Origin: Nemertoderma westbladi
Lineage: Eukaryota > Xenacoelomorpha > Nemertodermatida > Nemertodermatidae
Length of the DNA stretch: 42,161 bases
NCBI GenBank assembly: GCA_032718475.1
Contig: JAUCBJ010004605.1
Location: forward strand, 32,501 to 74,661
Direction of reading: 5' to 3'
In this document: positions 19,946-30,700 of the stretch, piece after piece
How positions within the stretch are numbered: position 1 is the stretch's first letter
Layout of the letters: each line of letters begins with the position of its first letter
The notes under the pieces: model-generated
Told to the model about the DNA's origin: nothing
The model's database searches: none
Seen by the model: the letters and a program-made list of their open reading frames with translations, nothing else
Program-made: the position numbers and the translations under genes

Positions 19946-20864
19946 TACTTTAAATAATGGAATTTCTGAATTTTTAGGGTTACTTGGTTACTTTACTTAC
20001 TTTATTATCGCTATTTGAGCAGTAGACCAACTGATATGGAGACCTAATGGTTGTATGGTAGGCCTACTATTTATAAATCATTAGATTTGATTTATAATAT
20101 ATATATACCCGTTTTAATGGGTTTTGTCAATGTTTGAAATAAATGTTATTATTTCTGAGGAGCAATCACTACACAAAGCGGTGCGCTTTCAGTGAAGTGT
20201 TACTTATAGGGCACTAAAACAAATAATTCTAATTTACCTAAGTTACTTAATACTACAAATTACGTACAATTCGGGTGAGATTACAATCTCTAAATAAACA
20301 CAAAAATTTACAAAAACACAAATACGAAATTTTAGGGTAATTTTACAAGAAGTCTACAAACCAGCCTAACAAAGGGTTAGAAAACTGGTTATTACAACGG
20401 ACAGGGTACTACGGTATTTGAAATAATAAGTAGTAGTAAGTACACTGCGTTGTCCAGATAGGAAAATACCACCGCCTGACGACCTATAGCCGTATCGCTA
20501 CAGGTACTACGTTATGTATCACGGAGTGTTCCTACCTAGAAGTTAATAGAGCTAATCGAACGTGCCTATCAACCACTTTACAACACAAATATAATGCCTA
20601 CTAATTACTTTCGGAAAGCACTGTACACTAAACCCTAAATTAGGTACGAGTACTTGTATAACATATAATCTGTAGTTAAATATACTTGAACAGCTAAAAG
20701 AACCACGGCATCTGCTGGAGTAACCGGTGCACAAAATCACCAGTCTTTACCTACGCCAAGCAGCCCGTGTAGTACCGGGGTTAATTTAACTATAGCGGTA
20801 TGTATAACAAACACAATTACTGTAGGAACAAACTTGGGGAATGAATGTTGCGAATAATCGCATA

Positions 20865-21445
20865 AACTCTGAATAATAAATATTACGCTACGCGTACAAA
20901 CCACTCAAACAAAATGCAGACCAAACACTGACAGACTACTATCAAGCCTAAACAAACTACGGTATATGCAGACTCCGAAATAATTAGGTAGTATGCGTTC
21001 TAACCCAGTAGTACGACTTATTCTTTAGTTGGGGGTTTACCTTACAGCATTCGCTGCCCCTACTTCCTAACCGTTCTTTATCGGACAAGTGATCTACACA
21101 CGCTGCAATCCGTTCAGACCTAATAACAGCTAGACAACTATCCAGCCTACAAATTATCTAAATAAATATTATACGCTACCCGTACAGACTTACACAAACA
21201 AAGTACAGACTAAACGATGGCAGACTACTCTCAAGCCTAAATAAACTACAGGACATGCAGACTCCGAAATAATTAGGTAGTATGCGTTCTAACCCAGTAG
21301 TACGACTTATTCTTTAGTTGGGGGTTTACCTTACAGCATTCGCTGCCCCTACTTCCTAACCGTTCTTTATCGGACAGGCTCTACACACACTGTAATCCGT
21401 TCAGACCTAACAGCAATCAGACAACAGCTCAGCCTACAAATTGTC
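20865..21445. repeat. Tandem duplication, ~289-bp unit
   Basis: The block around GTATGCGTTCTAACCCAGTA occurs at 20991 and 21280, and the flanking 200-plus bases also match, so the leader contains a direct duplication of about 289 bp. Confidence 0.9.
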
Positions 21446-21627
21446 TGTACAATCTGATCAGGCTTACACGCCTTCTGTTCAATACTGGCCTACAAATAAA
21501 TAAAACTGACAGAAATAGGCCTAAGTAAAATCCCAATAAAAACCAGGCATCCCCGATTAATTATTAAGACCTACCGGCATATAAAGATCAAATCGAATAA
21601 TACTGCTGTACTTATACGGGAAGTACC

Positions 21628-21775
21628 GGTTAGGACAGTTAGGCCTACGGACCTACAGAAGTACCGGTTCTGGCAGTTGGACCTACGGGCCTACGGCAGT
21701 ACCGGTTCTGGCAGTTGGGCCTACTGACCTACAGATGGACCGTTCAGGTTTACCGGTTGACCGGTACTTTCAACT
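21628..21775. repeat. Short repeats with TACCGGTT next to the 5' LTR
   Basis: Three copies of a roughly 45-bp unit containing AGTACCGGTT, GGCAGTTGG and CCTACGG. It lies close to the LTR where packaging or dimerisation signals are often found; that role is inference. Confidence 0.75.
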
Positions 21776-21809
21776 TTATTGCTTACTGCAATAAAGCTAT
21801 ATCCGTTAT

Positions 21810-22969
21810 TGTTCGCGCTTTTAGACCTTTGGCAGTTTAACCCGCCAAATTATGATGTCTTCTAGATAATAAATCACTTTTAGTCTATGACAAGTATTTA
21901 ATTCACTACACTAGTCGAAACCAATCTGTGCGCGATCATTCACCCGCTGGATATACCTGGGAGATTGGGTTCGACGGCTTAATCTTATTGCTATGTAAGC
22001 CTAATGTATTATTCGACTGACAGTATTATATAATTTCTGACAATATTATTCACCTTCGGGGAATATTAACAGTTCCTTTAGGACGTGGCGCTCTATTTAT
22101 ACAAACAGAGTTATGACTTAAACTACTCACAACGATATGGCTTAGTTATAATTCACATATATGGCGCATTCTTTAGGAAATGCTTCGTTATCAGGTTCAC
22201 CCATACACAATGCTGCACAATACTGCACACTAATCTGCCGATCTTCACTGATTTTAGTCACATATAAAAGGAACACGGACCGAATCATGTAGGGTCTATC
22301 AAATAACATTAGATTCACTTCAAACCACTTTAACATAAGTCACAATCGTTATATGTAACCTTTCTCTCTTACCTTCGGTATATCAAGAATATTGGGTTTC
22401 GGGGTTATTTATCGTTATTCCAAATATAATAATTCATCAACCATATTATGAAGAACTGACAGTAAATAGCAGTATAACAATATAAAGTATGCACAGGTTG
22501 TTTGATTAGGTATGGTATGTTATGTTGTGATAAATGCAGTGATAACGGATATATGCCCTTTATAATTAAGCCTACTAGTGTTAGACTAAATCAGAAAAGC
22601 ACAAAATATTTACAAGCCGTTCTCTCCTGGCTTAGGAAAGAAAGACCAACAACACTGAAAACTGATAAGAATAACCTTATTTACAAAGGCTTCCACCCAA
22701 CACAGAGAAAGAGCATAAAGATAGGAAAATTCAGTTCAGTAGATCTGTGATAGGTCGAAATCAAAATCAACTCAAATTCTATTGGGAGATACTTTCCCAA
22801 GCTAGTTGGACAATCAAACGTAGCCCAGATCCCTTCGCACAGCGAATCAGCCAATCAGCCGGTAGCTTGTGCTATTCGAGTTATAGATCCCTTTTTAGAG
22901 TATTCTAGCGACTGGGGGGGAACTGGTTAGCAAGGCAAACGAATCAGTTATCCCACAAAAGCTTTTACA
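21810..22969 (-). repeat. 5' LTR (right copy), 1160 bp
   Basis: TG...CA ends, matching 5359-6512. On the coding strand U3 starts at 22969 and a TATA box lies at 22101-22093, which would place transcription start around 22065 and leave roughly 250 bp of R-U5. Confidence 0.96.
22093..22101 (-). promoter_or_regulatory. LTR promoter TATA box
   Basis: TATAAATAG on the element's coding strand, about 870 bp into U3. An opposite-strand ATATAAAAGG also exists at 22262-22271. Confidence 0.6.
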
Positions 22970-23835
22970 CCATTCTTGTTCATTATTGTGGTTGACTATG
23001 TTCTACGCATGTCCTTAGATCATCATAATGATGATGGGGTGATGATAGCTCCACCTACTGGCTCCAGAAGTCGAGGAAATCCTGCCAAGTACCTAACTGA
23101 TCTAGACTTTGCTGATGACTTAGGAGTACTCTTAGAATCATTAGAGGGAGCCCAACGGCTCCTCAGCTCATTAGAACATGCTGCTTCTAGTGTTGGTCTT
23201 TTTATTAACTCCAGAAAGACCAAAATTTTGACAGTTAACTTTGAAAGTCCTCAGCAAGTCTGTGATCGGATGAGCATAAGCTCAAAGGATGGTATTCTTG
23301 AGCATGTGGACGACTTCTGTTACCTGGGATCATGGATCCGGAAGTCAGGTGAGGACCTTCGAATACGTAAGGGAAAGGCATGGGCAGCCTTGAATAGGCT
23401 TTCCAGGATTTGGAAGTCACCGAGAATTAATCGGAAACTTAAGGTCCGATTATTTAGAGCAGCAGTAGTTCCAGTACTCCTCTACGGGAGTCCATGCTGG
23501 GCTCTAACTGCTGAGGACACCAAATCTCTGGATGGCACATTCACAAGAATGCTACGCCGAGTTCATTGTGTCAAGTACAATGCACACATCTCCAACCAGA
23601 CACTATATAACATTGGAGGTGTCTCATTGGTTCCCCCAAGCTTGACACTAGAACAAAATCGCCTCCGCTTTGCAGGACATTGATTTCGCCGTGAGGACCA
23701 GCCAGTGCATAATCTTGTACTTTGGCAGCCTCATGGAGTGAATAAGCATGGTGGACAGCCCATGACTTTCTTGAGACGCATCTTAAAGGACACTGGCCTT
23801 GAAGATGCGGATGATCTAGCAAATGTCAAGTAAAC
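22970..23835 (+). pseudogene. LINE reverse transcriptase, second half
   Basis: Continues the fragment broken at 5358. It contains the RT palm motif FADD (DLDFADDLGVL), a thumb region (CYLGSWIRKSGED; WKSPRINRKLKVRLFRAA) and the C-terminal LDGTFTRMLRRV. A TGA replaces a codon at about 23683, after which the frame continues to TAA near 23835. With the frameshifts in the first half this copy cannot encode a working enzyme. Confidence 0.9.
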
Positions 23836-23920
23836 GAAGTAAATATATTGACATATATATTATAATTTATATCTGTATCTCTATAATCGGCATATCGGAA
23901 TGCAGATGGCATTAAGAATG

Positions 23921-24112
23921 CTATACCGGCTTGTCGACAAAATTGTGCCGCCACAACTCGCTATCACCCATGACTTTCGCTAGACTATCCGCATCTCCCA
24001 GGCCAGTGTCCTTTGAGAGGTGTCTCAAGAAAGTCATGGGCTGTCCTGTGAGACTGCTTACTCTCTCCATGAGGCCTTTTGGAATAAAAAATTTTGTGGT
24101 CACACCAAGTCA
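23921..24112 (-). pseudogene. Inverted 3'-end fragment of a second, related LINE
   Basis: The minus strand encodes GQPMTFLRHLSKDTGLGDAD, which closely resembles GQPMTFLRRILKDTGLEDAD on the plus strand near 23755. Two related LINE tails therefore face each other, separated by about 85 bp of AT-rich sequence. The copy is strongly 5'-truncated. Confidence 0.8.
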
Positions 24113-24164
24113 ACATTACATTCTTAAAATAAAACACAAATATATGGTTGTCCTCATTTAAGTG

Positions 24165-25060
24165 AGTAGTAGGGTCTTGGCCGGCTCTGCGACAGTTGGA
24201 CCTCACTGACACCCATTGGGTGTCATATGACACCCAATTATCACCCTATGGGTGTCATTGGCGCCAGACTGTCTGGGTGACACCTCCCAATTAGGCTAAT
24301 TAGACCCTAATTGACAGGTGTCATCAATTAATTAGTACAATTAAACCCTAACAGGTGTCTTATGACTCCTAATTAGGGTTTAATTGATTATCCTAATTAA
24401 TCAGACTGATTAGCGCCCTGACACACAATGGGTCATCAGTGAGGTCCAACTGTCGCAGAGCCGGCTCAAGAGGGTGTCATAAGTGACACCGCAGCTCTTT
24501 TATTCATTAATATCTATTTATTTATATTTAATTTTAATTAATTATTTGCATTTTATTTTATTCGTATTTAATTCTAAATTAATTATTCATTTGTACTTTA
24601 TGGGTATACAGCTCCCTTACTGGTAACTAATTACTCTTATCTATATCCAGACAGCTTTATCGTTGACCTTTGACCCCCCAATTAGCTTTAACCAAGCAAC
24701 AGCATATTAATGATAGTTGTATCCAAGCACCCCTGCCCCCACCCCGTGACAGCTCTGATTACTAATTACTCTTACCTATATCCAACCGCCAGCAGTTCCA
24801 TAGTCTGCCGCTAAGGGCGTATTATCTGAAAATTAACATCTTCTCTAACTTTGTTATTTTCAATTTAACTATTTATTTATATTTAATTTTAATTAATTAT
24901 TTGTATTCTATTTGACTTTATTTATTCATTTGTACTTTATTTTAAATTAATTAATTGTATATATTACTTTTACTTTATACATTGATTTTTAATTTTAGAT
25001 TAATTAGTTTTTATATTACCAATGAGATCACTATGACATAATGTCTATATTTAGCTCTAT
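24165..25060. repeat. Left terminal inverted repeat
   Basis: Matches the right end in inverted orientation up to the ACCAATGAGATCACTATGAC block near 25020. Relative to the right copy it has about 290 extra bases (roughly 24600-24870), flanked by duplicated AT-rich sequence and containing a GCCGCTAAGGGCG box. It has a perfect internal 30-bp inverted repeat, 24180-24209 against 24436-24465, and many TGACACC/GGTGTCA heptamers. Confidence 0.92.
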
Positions 25061-25120
25061 GGTTTATAGATCCCTTATCGTTAACTTTATAATCTTTCCT
25101 CTCGCGGCCCCTTTGTCTTC

Positions 25121-25158
25121 GTTATTCAATGGCGCCACTCTGTCTACCATTGAATAAC
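25121..25158. repeat. Perfect 12-bp inverted repeat
   Basis: GTTATTCAATGG at 25121-25132 and its exact complement at 25147-25158, separated by 14 bases, upstream of the CCAAT boxes of the 569-residue gene. Confidence 0.8.
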
Positions 25159-25209
25159 ATTGGGCAATCATTATCTCGCCTGATGTGACGTCATCAAAGC
25201 TGCTCTCTG

Positions 25210-25284
25210 ATTGGTTTAATTATACAGTCTTTTCTCCCTCCTGTTCCCTGATTGGCTAACCCATTCTAGCCCCCTCTATAATAG
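25210..25284 (+). promoter_or_regulatory. Promoter of the 569-aa gene: two CCAAT boxes and TATA
   Basis: ATTGG (inverted CCAAT) occurs at 25210-25214 and 25251-25255, and TATAATAG at 25277-25284. The ATG at 25403 lies about 120 bp further on. The layout suits an RNA polymerase II promoter. Confidence 0.55.
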
Positions 25285-25402
25285 CCCCCGTTCACCACAT
25301 TCCCAATCATTGTCTCTTTGTTTTCCTGAAAAGTTTTAATTATTTTCGTAAAAGTATTTATTTATTTTTATTTCCTAAACGAGTTACCGGTACACAATCA
25401 CG

Positions 25403-27112
25403 ATGGCACATTCAGAAATCAGCTATTCAAGCAACGATCTGGTTTGCAACGAAAATCAGTTTATGCTACAAGACAACTCGTTTGGTCTATATTTCGATTC
25501 GGCGAACAAACTCTTCCCGTTAACGATAAATACAACCTTAAACCAACCCATCCCGATTCCGGCAAACTACGCGCACTTTATTTTCCGTGCCTGCTACGAA
25601 CTTCACGATGGACAATATCAAACCCTCGACGATAATAAACTTCATTCCTCCAACCACGGTTTCAAACTTTTAAAAAGGGACAACAAAATAACGTTCAATC
25701 TAACTACTTCGCCCGAGACGTTTACGATTCCAACTAGTATAGTCGATTTTATTCGAGAAAACATCAACCAAGATGTGGCAAATCGTTTACTGGGTTTAAC
25801 CACTCTCGTAACATCCTTCTTCTCCGATGATCGCTTATTCGATTTTCATAGTATCGCAAACTCGATTCTTCTTCTCATCTGGAACTCATCGACTCCGACC
25901 GAGGAAGAGGAGACTCGTTTCTTTAAACTTTTCGAGATTGATGTTCTCGCTTTCGGCGAGAAATTGAATGAGCTCACATGCCTTTACGCCAATAAAGTCT
26001 CCTATTACTTTGGATTCAATTATAGAGTTGGCACCCATGGAAGTATTAACCCAGTGAATCCACTCGAGTTAATAAAGCTGGAAGACACTGTAAACAGTTC
26101 ATGGATCACCTTTTCCGTCGCCTGCGCCATTTTATTTCAACAATATGTAAACATTTGTCGCCCTTTTATTAATCCTACTACTCACCTTGTCCTAAAACCG
26201 GGCAATTGGGTTGCTTTTGACTATTGCACTTTTGGGTTTGTTACAAATATTCGGAACGAGCGCAATTTAGCGATCACCAATGGCTACAGGGTTGACGATG
26301 GAAAGGCTATTGTTTCTTCTAGGGGCATGATTCTTCTTACACCAAGCGAGGTCAGCGAATTGAAATGGTTCGTTTCAACCTTCGAGGATAGTGAATGTGT
26401 CTGCTACGATGAACTTAACGTCTACAAAGACAACATTTCCGAGCGAATATCGATACAAAGTTGTATCAGTGATTCAGAAATTGATTTACAGATAACCGAG
26501 AGAAAATTTAACGAATCCTTTACTATAGCTAACACGATTCAAGCGCGCGAGGCTCTAATCAGATTCAAGGCTATGGCTATACAATTTGCTTTCAAACCAA
26601 AGCAGATTACGATCCCCAATCACCAGCGCTATCTCATAAATAGCAGTATCGCGGCCTTTATCTATAAGTTCAAATCCGAAAAATATGTTGGTATCTGGCC
26701 CATTTTAATGAAAGACGAAGAGAATACCACTTTTCAGTTCACCAACGGTCTCAATATTAGGGGCAGCGATTTTCTCACGATAAATACAACCAACCCACCC
26801 AACTCTCACTACTACCTCAGTCCTTACATTCATATCGAGAACAAACCAGCAGAAATTATATTCACCAATACGAAAAATACCAACACTATTACCCTACCCA
26901 ATGACTTTACCATCGCGCACCTTTTCGATTCACTAAAACGCTCTCTCAGAGAAGGCATCTTTCTCCCGCAGCAAACACACCTTAATCTATTTCAGCCCCC
27001 AAGAAAAGGTTATCTCAACAAACTATTAAAGAGAAAATTATCGCAGCCATTAATAGTATCGGACCCTAAAAGGGTTAAACCAGTTATTCTCGGAGGCCAG
27101 CAACCCTATTAA
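25403..27112 (+). CDS. Unknown 569-aa protein of the Polinton-like element
   Basis: Complete ATG-initiated ORF in context ACGATGG. I do not recognise it. It has no signal peptide or convincing membrane helix; it is rich in F, N, T and I with many short beta-like stretches. Residues near 225-250 are hydrophobic (SWITFSVACAILFQQYV). The C-terminal 40 residues are basic (KGYLNKLLKRKLSQ; DPKRVKP), as in a nuclear localisation signal, and it ends GGQQPY. Being the sole gene next to the left inverted repeat, it may serve the element, for example as a DNA-binding or structural protein; that is inference. The ORF is uninterrupted, suggesting constraint or youth. The stop is followed by AATATAAA, a weak poly(A) signal. 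Confidence 0.8.
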   Translation: MAHSEISYSSNDLVCNENQFMLQDNSFGLYFDSANKLFPLTINTTLNQPIPIPANYAHFIFRACYELHDGQYQTLDDNKLHSSNHGFKLLKRDNKITFNLTTSPETFTIPTSIVDFIRENINQDVANRLLGLTTLVTSFFSDDRLFDFHSIANSILLLIWNSSTPTEEEETRFFKLFEIDVLAFGEKLNELTCLYANKVSYYFGFNYRVGTHGSINPVNPLELIKLEDTVNSSWITFSVACAILFQQYVNICRPFINPTTHLVLKPGNWVAFDYCTFGFVTNIRNERNLAITNGYRVDDGKAIVSSRGMILLTPSEVSELKWFVSTFEDSECVCYDELNVYKDNISERISIQSCISDSEIDLQITERKFNESFTIANTIQAREALIRFKAMAIQFAFKPKQITIPNHQRYLINSSIAAFIYKFKSEKYVGIWPILMKDEENTTFQFTNGLNIRGSDFLTINTTNPPNSHYYLSPYIHIENKPAEIIFTNTKNTNTITLPNDFTIAHLFDSLKRSLREGIFLPQQTHLNLFQPPRKGYLNKLLKRKLSQPLIVSDPKRVKPVILGGQQPY

Positions 27113-27452
27113 TATAAACAGTCTCTATTTATTAAAAACTGTTCTGATTATATCTTTTGTTAATGTCGATGTTCTTATATTATTTATTATTGATGTTGTC
27201 GGTAGATTATTTATTCTTGTTTCCTCATAATGTTTAAAAAATATAAGATGCTTAACCGGCTATTTTTCATTTTTCTCTACTAGTTAATCTATACTATGAG
27301 AGCGAGCCATGAAATAAGTGAGTCTCAGCATACCATTAATGACCCCTACTGCTTCTTCGTAATCAATTTGAATGTTAACCCCTAAATAAACAGCCAATCC
27401 CTATGAATTCTTTACAAACTCGATATGCAAGTTGTTTATCAGAGTTGAATTT
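27113..27452. other. AT-rich spacer, no gene seen
   Basis: 3' flank of the 569-residue gene; no frame or repeat identified before the palindromic satellite. Confidence 0.5.
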
Positions 27453-27735
27453 AGGCACTGAGGCATAGACTATGACTCACTGAGGCATAGACTATGCCTC
27501 ACTGAGGCATAGACTATGCCTTACTGGGGCACTGAGGCATAGACTATGCCTCACTGAGGCATAGACTATGACTCACTGAGGCATAGACTATGACTCACTG
27601 AGGCACTGAGGCATAGACTATGCCTCACTGGGGCACTGAGGCATAGACTATGCCTCACTGAGGCATATACTATGCCTCAGCTGAGGCATAGTCTATGCCT
27701 CAGTGAGGCATAGTCTATGCCTCAGTGAGGTATAG
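27453..27735. repeat. Palindromic satellite with orientation switch
   Basis: Tandem 22-30-bp units built on GAGGCATAGACTATGCCTC, itself a palindrome around one base. At about 27680 (TATGCCTCAGCTGAGGCATA) the array flips to the reverse-complement form (central A becomes T; CACT becomes CAGT). The array is cut by the LINE and resumes at about 31596. Confidence 0.92.
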
Positions 27736-30700
27736 TCATAGATAGATAGATTTATTTATACATTATGTAAAAACAATAACAAATACACCAAACAATGTAC
27801 CGGTATAAAGGTATTGTCCAACATAACATATAGGATTACCCCTAAAGCTTTGCAGCTTATTTCCAAGGGGGTCCTTTATGTTACTTGGTTACAAATACAA
27901 TATTACACTACGCTAACCTAAAACCAATATAAAACGTAATTACACTATGTACATGTACAACTTTACCGAGAGCGTGACAATGCCCGACTCAACGATAAAG
28001 AACTAATAACTTACTGTAGGACTATTGTACCTATTTTTACATTGCACACGGAGGTGAGATTTAACTGCAGATTTAAAAGAATGTTGATTATTTAGGTTTT
28101 TAATTTCATTAGGCAGAGCGTTCCAATTTTTTATGCCGTTAAAAAAGAAAGTATCAGATTCAAAGGATTTACAATTCGGGAGGTAGAAGTTTGAAGCACT
28201 AGCTCTGGTACTGTAAGAGTGTGTATCGCGTACTCTGTTGAATTTTTGTTTTAGGTAATTGGGACATTTACCATTATACACTTTATGCACATGGTTAAGG
28301 CGTAGCTGCTTAACTCTACTATCTAAGTTAAGTAGTCCAGATTCAGAAAAGTCATCTGGAGTTAGGTGGTGCCTAGGTTTGTAGTCTTTAATAAATCGTA
28401 CTACTTTATTCTGAGCTACTTGTAATTTACATTTAAGCTGTTTGGTTAAGCCTTCATACCAAGAAGAGCACGCATAGTCCATGTGACACTGTATTAAAGA
28501 AGAGCAAAGTAACTTGCGGGAGTCGGTGTTCAAACTATTTTTATTTCTGTATAGAAACCTAAGCCTACTGTTAACTTTCGAGAAAATATTTTTCACTGTA
28601 CTTTCTCCTGATAAGCAGTTATCCAATGTGGCGCCTAAATATTTAACTTCCTTTTTATTTTCAATCTTATGTCCATTACTAGTGACTTCAAACTTAGTTA
28701 CCTTCTTTAACTTTCTTTTGGAACCAAACAAAATACTTTCAGTTTTACCGTAGTGAATGGATAGCTTATTATCAACCAACCACTCATTACAGGATTCTAG
28801 AACTGCACTTAACTTTTGGGAAATATGGATAGGATCTTTATGAGAGAAAATAAGAGCACTGTCGTCGGCATATAAAATGAGTTTAAAATCGGGATCTATA
28901 CTACTTATCATATCATTTACATAGCATACAAAAAGCAGAGGACCTAATATACTACCTTGCGGTACACCACAGGTAATCTCTTGTACAGTAGACAGCGATT
29001 TGCTAATGACTACAGTTTGACCTCTGTCTGACAGGTAGGACTTGAACCAGTCTATAGAACCTACACCCATCAGGCCTAACTTACCAAGCAGAATTTCGTG
29101 ATCTACAGTATCGAAAGCCTTTTGTAGGTCCAACATTACCATACCAGTATATAAACCCTTTGCGTTATTACATCTAATTGTATCAGTTAAGTTAATAAGG
29201 CAGGTGTCTGTAGAATATGATTTACGAAAACCGGACTGAAGTTCATAGATCAGATTTAGCCTACTAAGATGTGCCTCCAGCTGTAGAAAAACAGAACGTT
29301 CTAGAATTTTAGATACAATACTTAAGATACTAACAGGTCTGTAATTACAGGGTTCTACTTTACTATTCTTTTTATACAGAGGAACAACCTTAGCTAATTT
29401 CAGTTCGTCTGGTACTACATTATCTACGATAGAGTAATTAATAATAAAAGTAATAGGCACTTTAAGTACTTCAGCACCATCCTTAAGAAAACGGGCAGGT
29501 ATTAGATCTAGACCGGTACTTTTTGAGGCTGATAGGCTAAGTAGATTTTTAAAAACGAAATCCTCAGAAACGGGTTTTAAAAATAACTTTTCTGAATTTT
29601 GTAACTTTTCTAAATAAAAATTATTTAGAGTTTCGGACCCTATACTATATTTATTACTTGATAACGGTAATTTCTTAACTAAATTAGAGGCAACATTAGT
29701 AAAATAATTATTAAATAAATTACTAACTAGAGTATGATCATGAATCAGCTCACCGTTATCTTGCAGAACAATATTCGATTTAGATTTAAGGTTTTTATAA
29801 CCTAAAGATTTTAGGGTAGACCATAGACTTTTTGGATTATCTTTATTCTCACTTATTTTGTTGTACAAATATTCAGATTTAGCTTTTTTTATTTCCCGTT
29901 GGACAAGGTTTCTATATTTGCAGTAATTATTATAATCAGCTAAAACACGGTATTTCCTAAATTTATACAAATAGTTATCTCTTTCTCTGATATTACTAAG
30001 AATACCCGAGGTCATCCAGGGCTCAGTGCGTTGTTTAAGACTAATTTCTTTAATTGGTGCTACAGTATTAAGTGCCTTTAAAAATATATCTTTAAAAACA
30101 GTGTACGCAAGGTTAATGTCAGCGGCCTTAAAACAGGGTTCCCAGTCAGAATTAACTAACAAACTTAAAAAGCGTTCCTTGCTGTAATTTTTCATAGACC
30201 TAACTGTTACTGTTTTATGATCCCCGAAAAAAGATTTTTGTGTCTTTCTTGTGCAAAAAACTATAAAATGATCGCTTAGACCTATAGGTAAAACCCCAGA
30301 TTGAGAAATAATATCGGTATTATTACAAAGGATGTGATCTAGTAAAGTAGAAGTTTTACTGGTAATTCTGGTAGAATCTCGAATAATTTGTTTTAAACCA
30401 AACAAATTTAAAATACTTTGGTACTGTTTACAGATGGGGGATGCTTTGTGATGGTAACAGATATTAAAATCACCTAAGAAATATATTTCACAGTCTGACC
30501 TAAGATTACATAAAATTGTATTTTCAAAATTTTGCAAAAAATCTGATTGTTTAGGGGGCCGATATAAAGTACCGATTAAAATAGGTTTAGTTTTAGGAAG
30601 TAAAAGTTCCACCAGTAAAACTTCGTCACAAGTCTCTAAATCTTCCCTACGATTAAAAGCTAAATCACATCGAATGTAAGTACAGACACCACCACCGTGT

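Larger units (their letters stand above)
19569..21809 (-). other. Long 5' leader of the BEL element
   Basis: 2.2 kb between the 5' LTR and gag without a coding frame. It contains three sets of tandem repeats listed separately. Next to the LTR the coding-strand sequence begins ATAACGGATATAGC. It does not start with the TGG of a typical tRNA-complementary primer site, so I cannot assign one. Confidence 0.7.
5359..22969 (-). mobile_element. BEL/Pao LTR retrotransposon, 17.6 kb, with extra ORFs
   Basis: Two near-identical direct repeats (5359-6512 and 21810-22969) bound a minus-strand coding region. Both LTRs start TGTTCGCGC and end TTTTACA on the plus strand. CCATT flanks the element on both sides (5354-5358 and 22970-22974), and removing the insert plus one CCATT restores the LINE frame. 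Gag with a DUF1759-like region, zinc knuckles plus DSG protease, and RT/RNase H/integrase with YMDD identify BEL/Pao. Members of this group are commonly 5-10 kb; this one is long because of a 2.2-kb leader and about 4.8 kb between pol and the 3' LTR holding accessory ORFs. LTR near-identity implies recent insertion. Confidence 0.96.

Noticed and set aside
21770-21809. Primer-binding site of the BEL element
   Set aside because: The sequence next to the 5' LTR does not begin with TGG and I could not match a tRNA end.
27453-27735. CRISPR-like or tRNA cluster from palindromic repeats
   Set aside because: Units are adjacent and palindromic without spacers; no tRNA fold.
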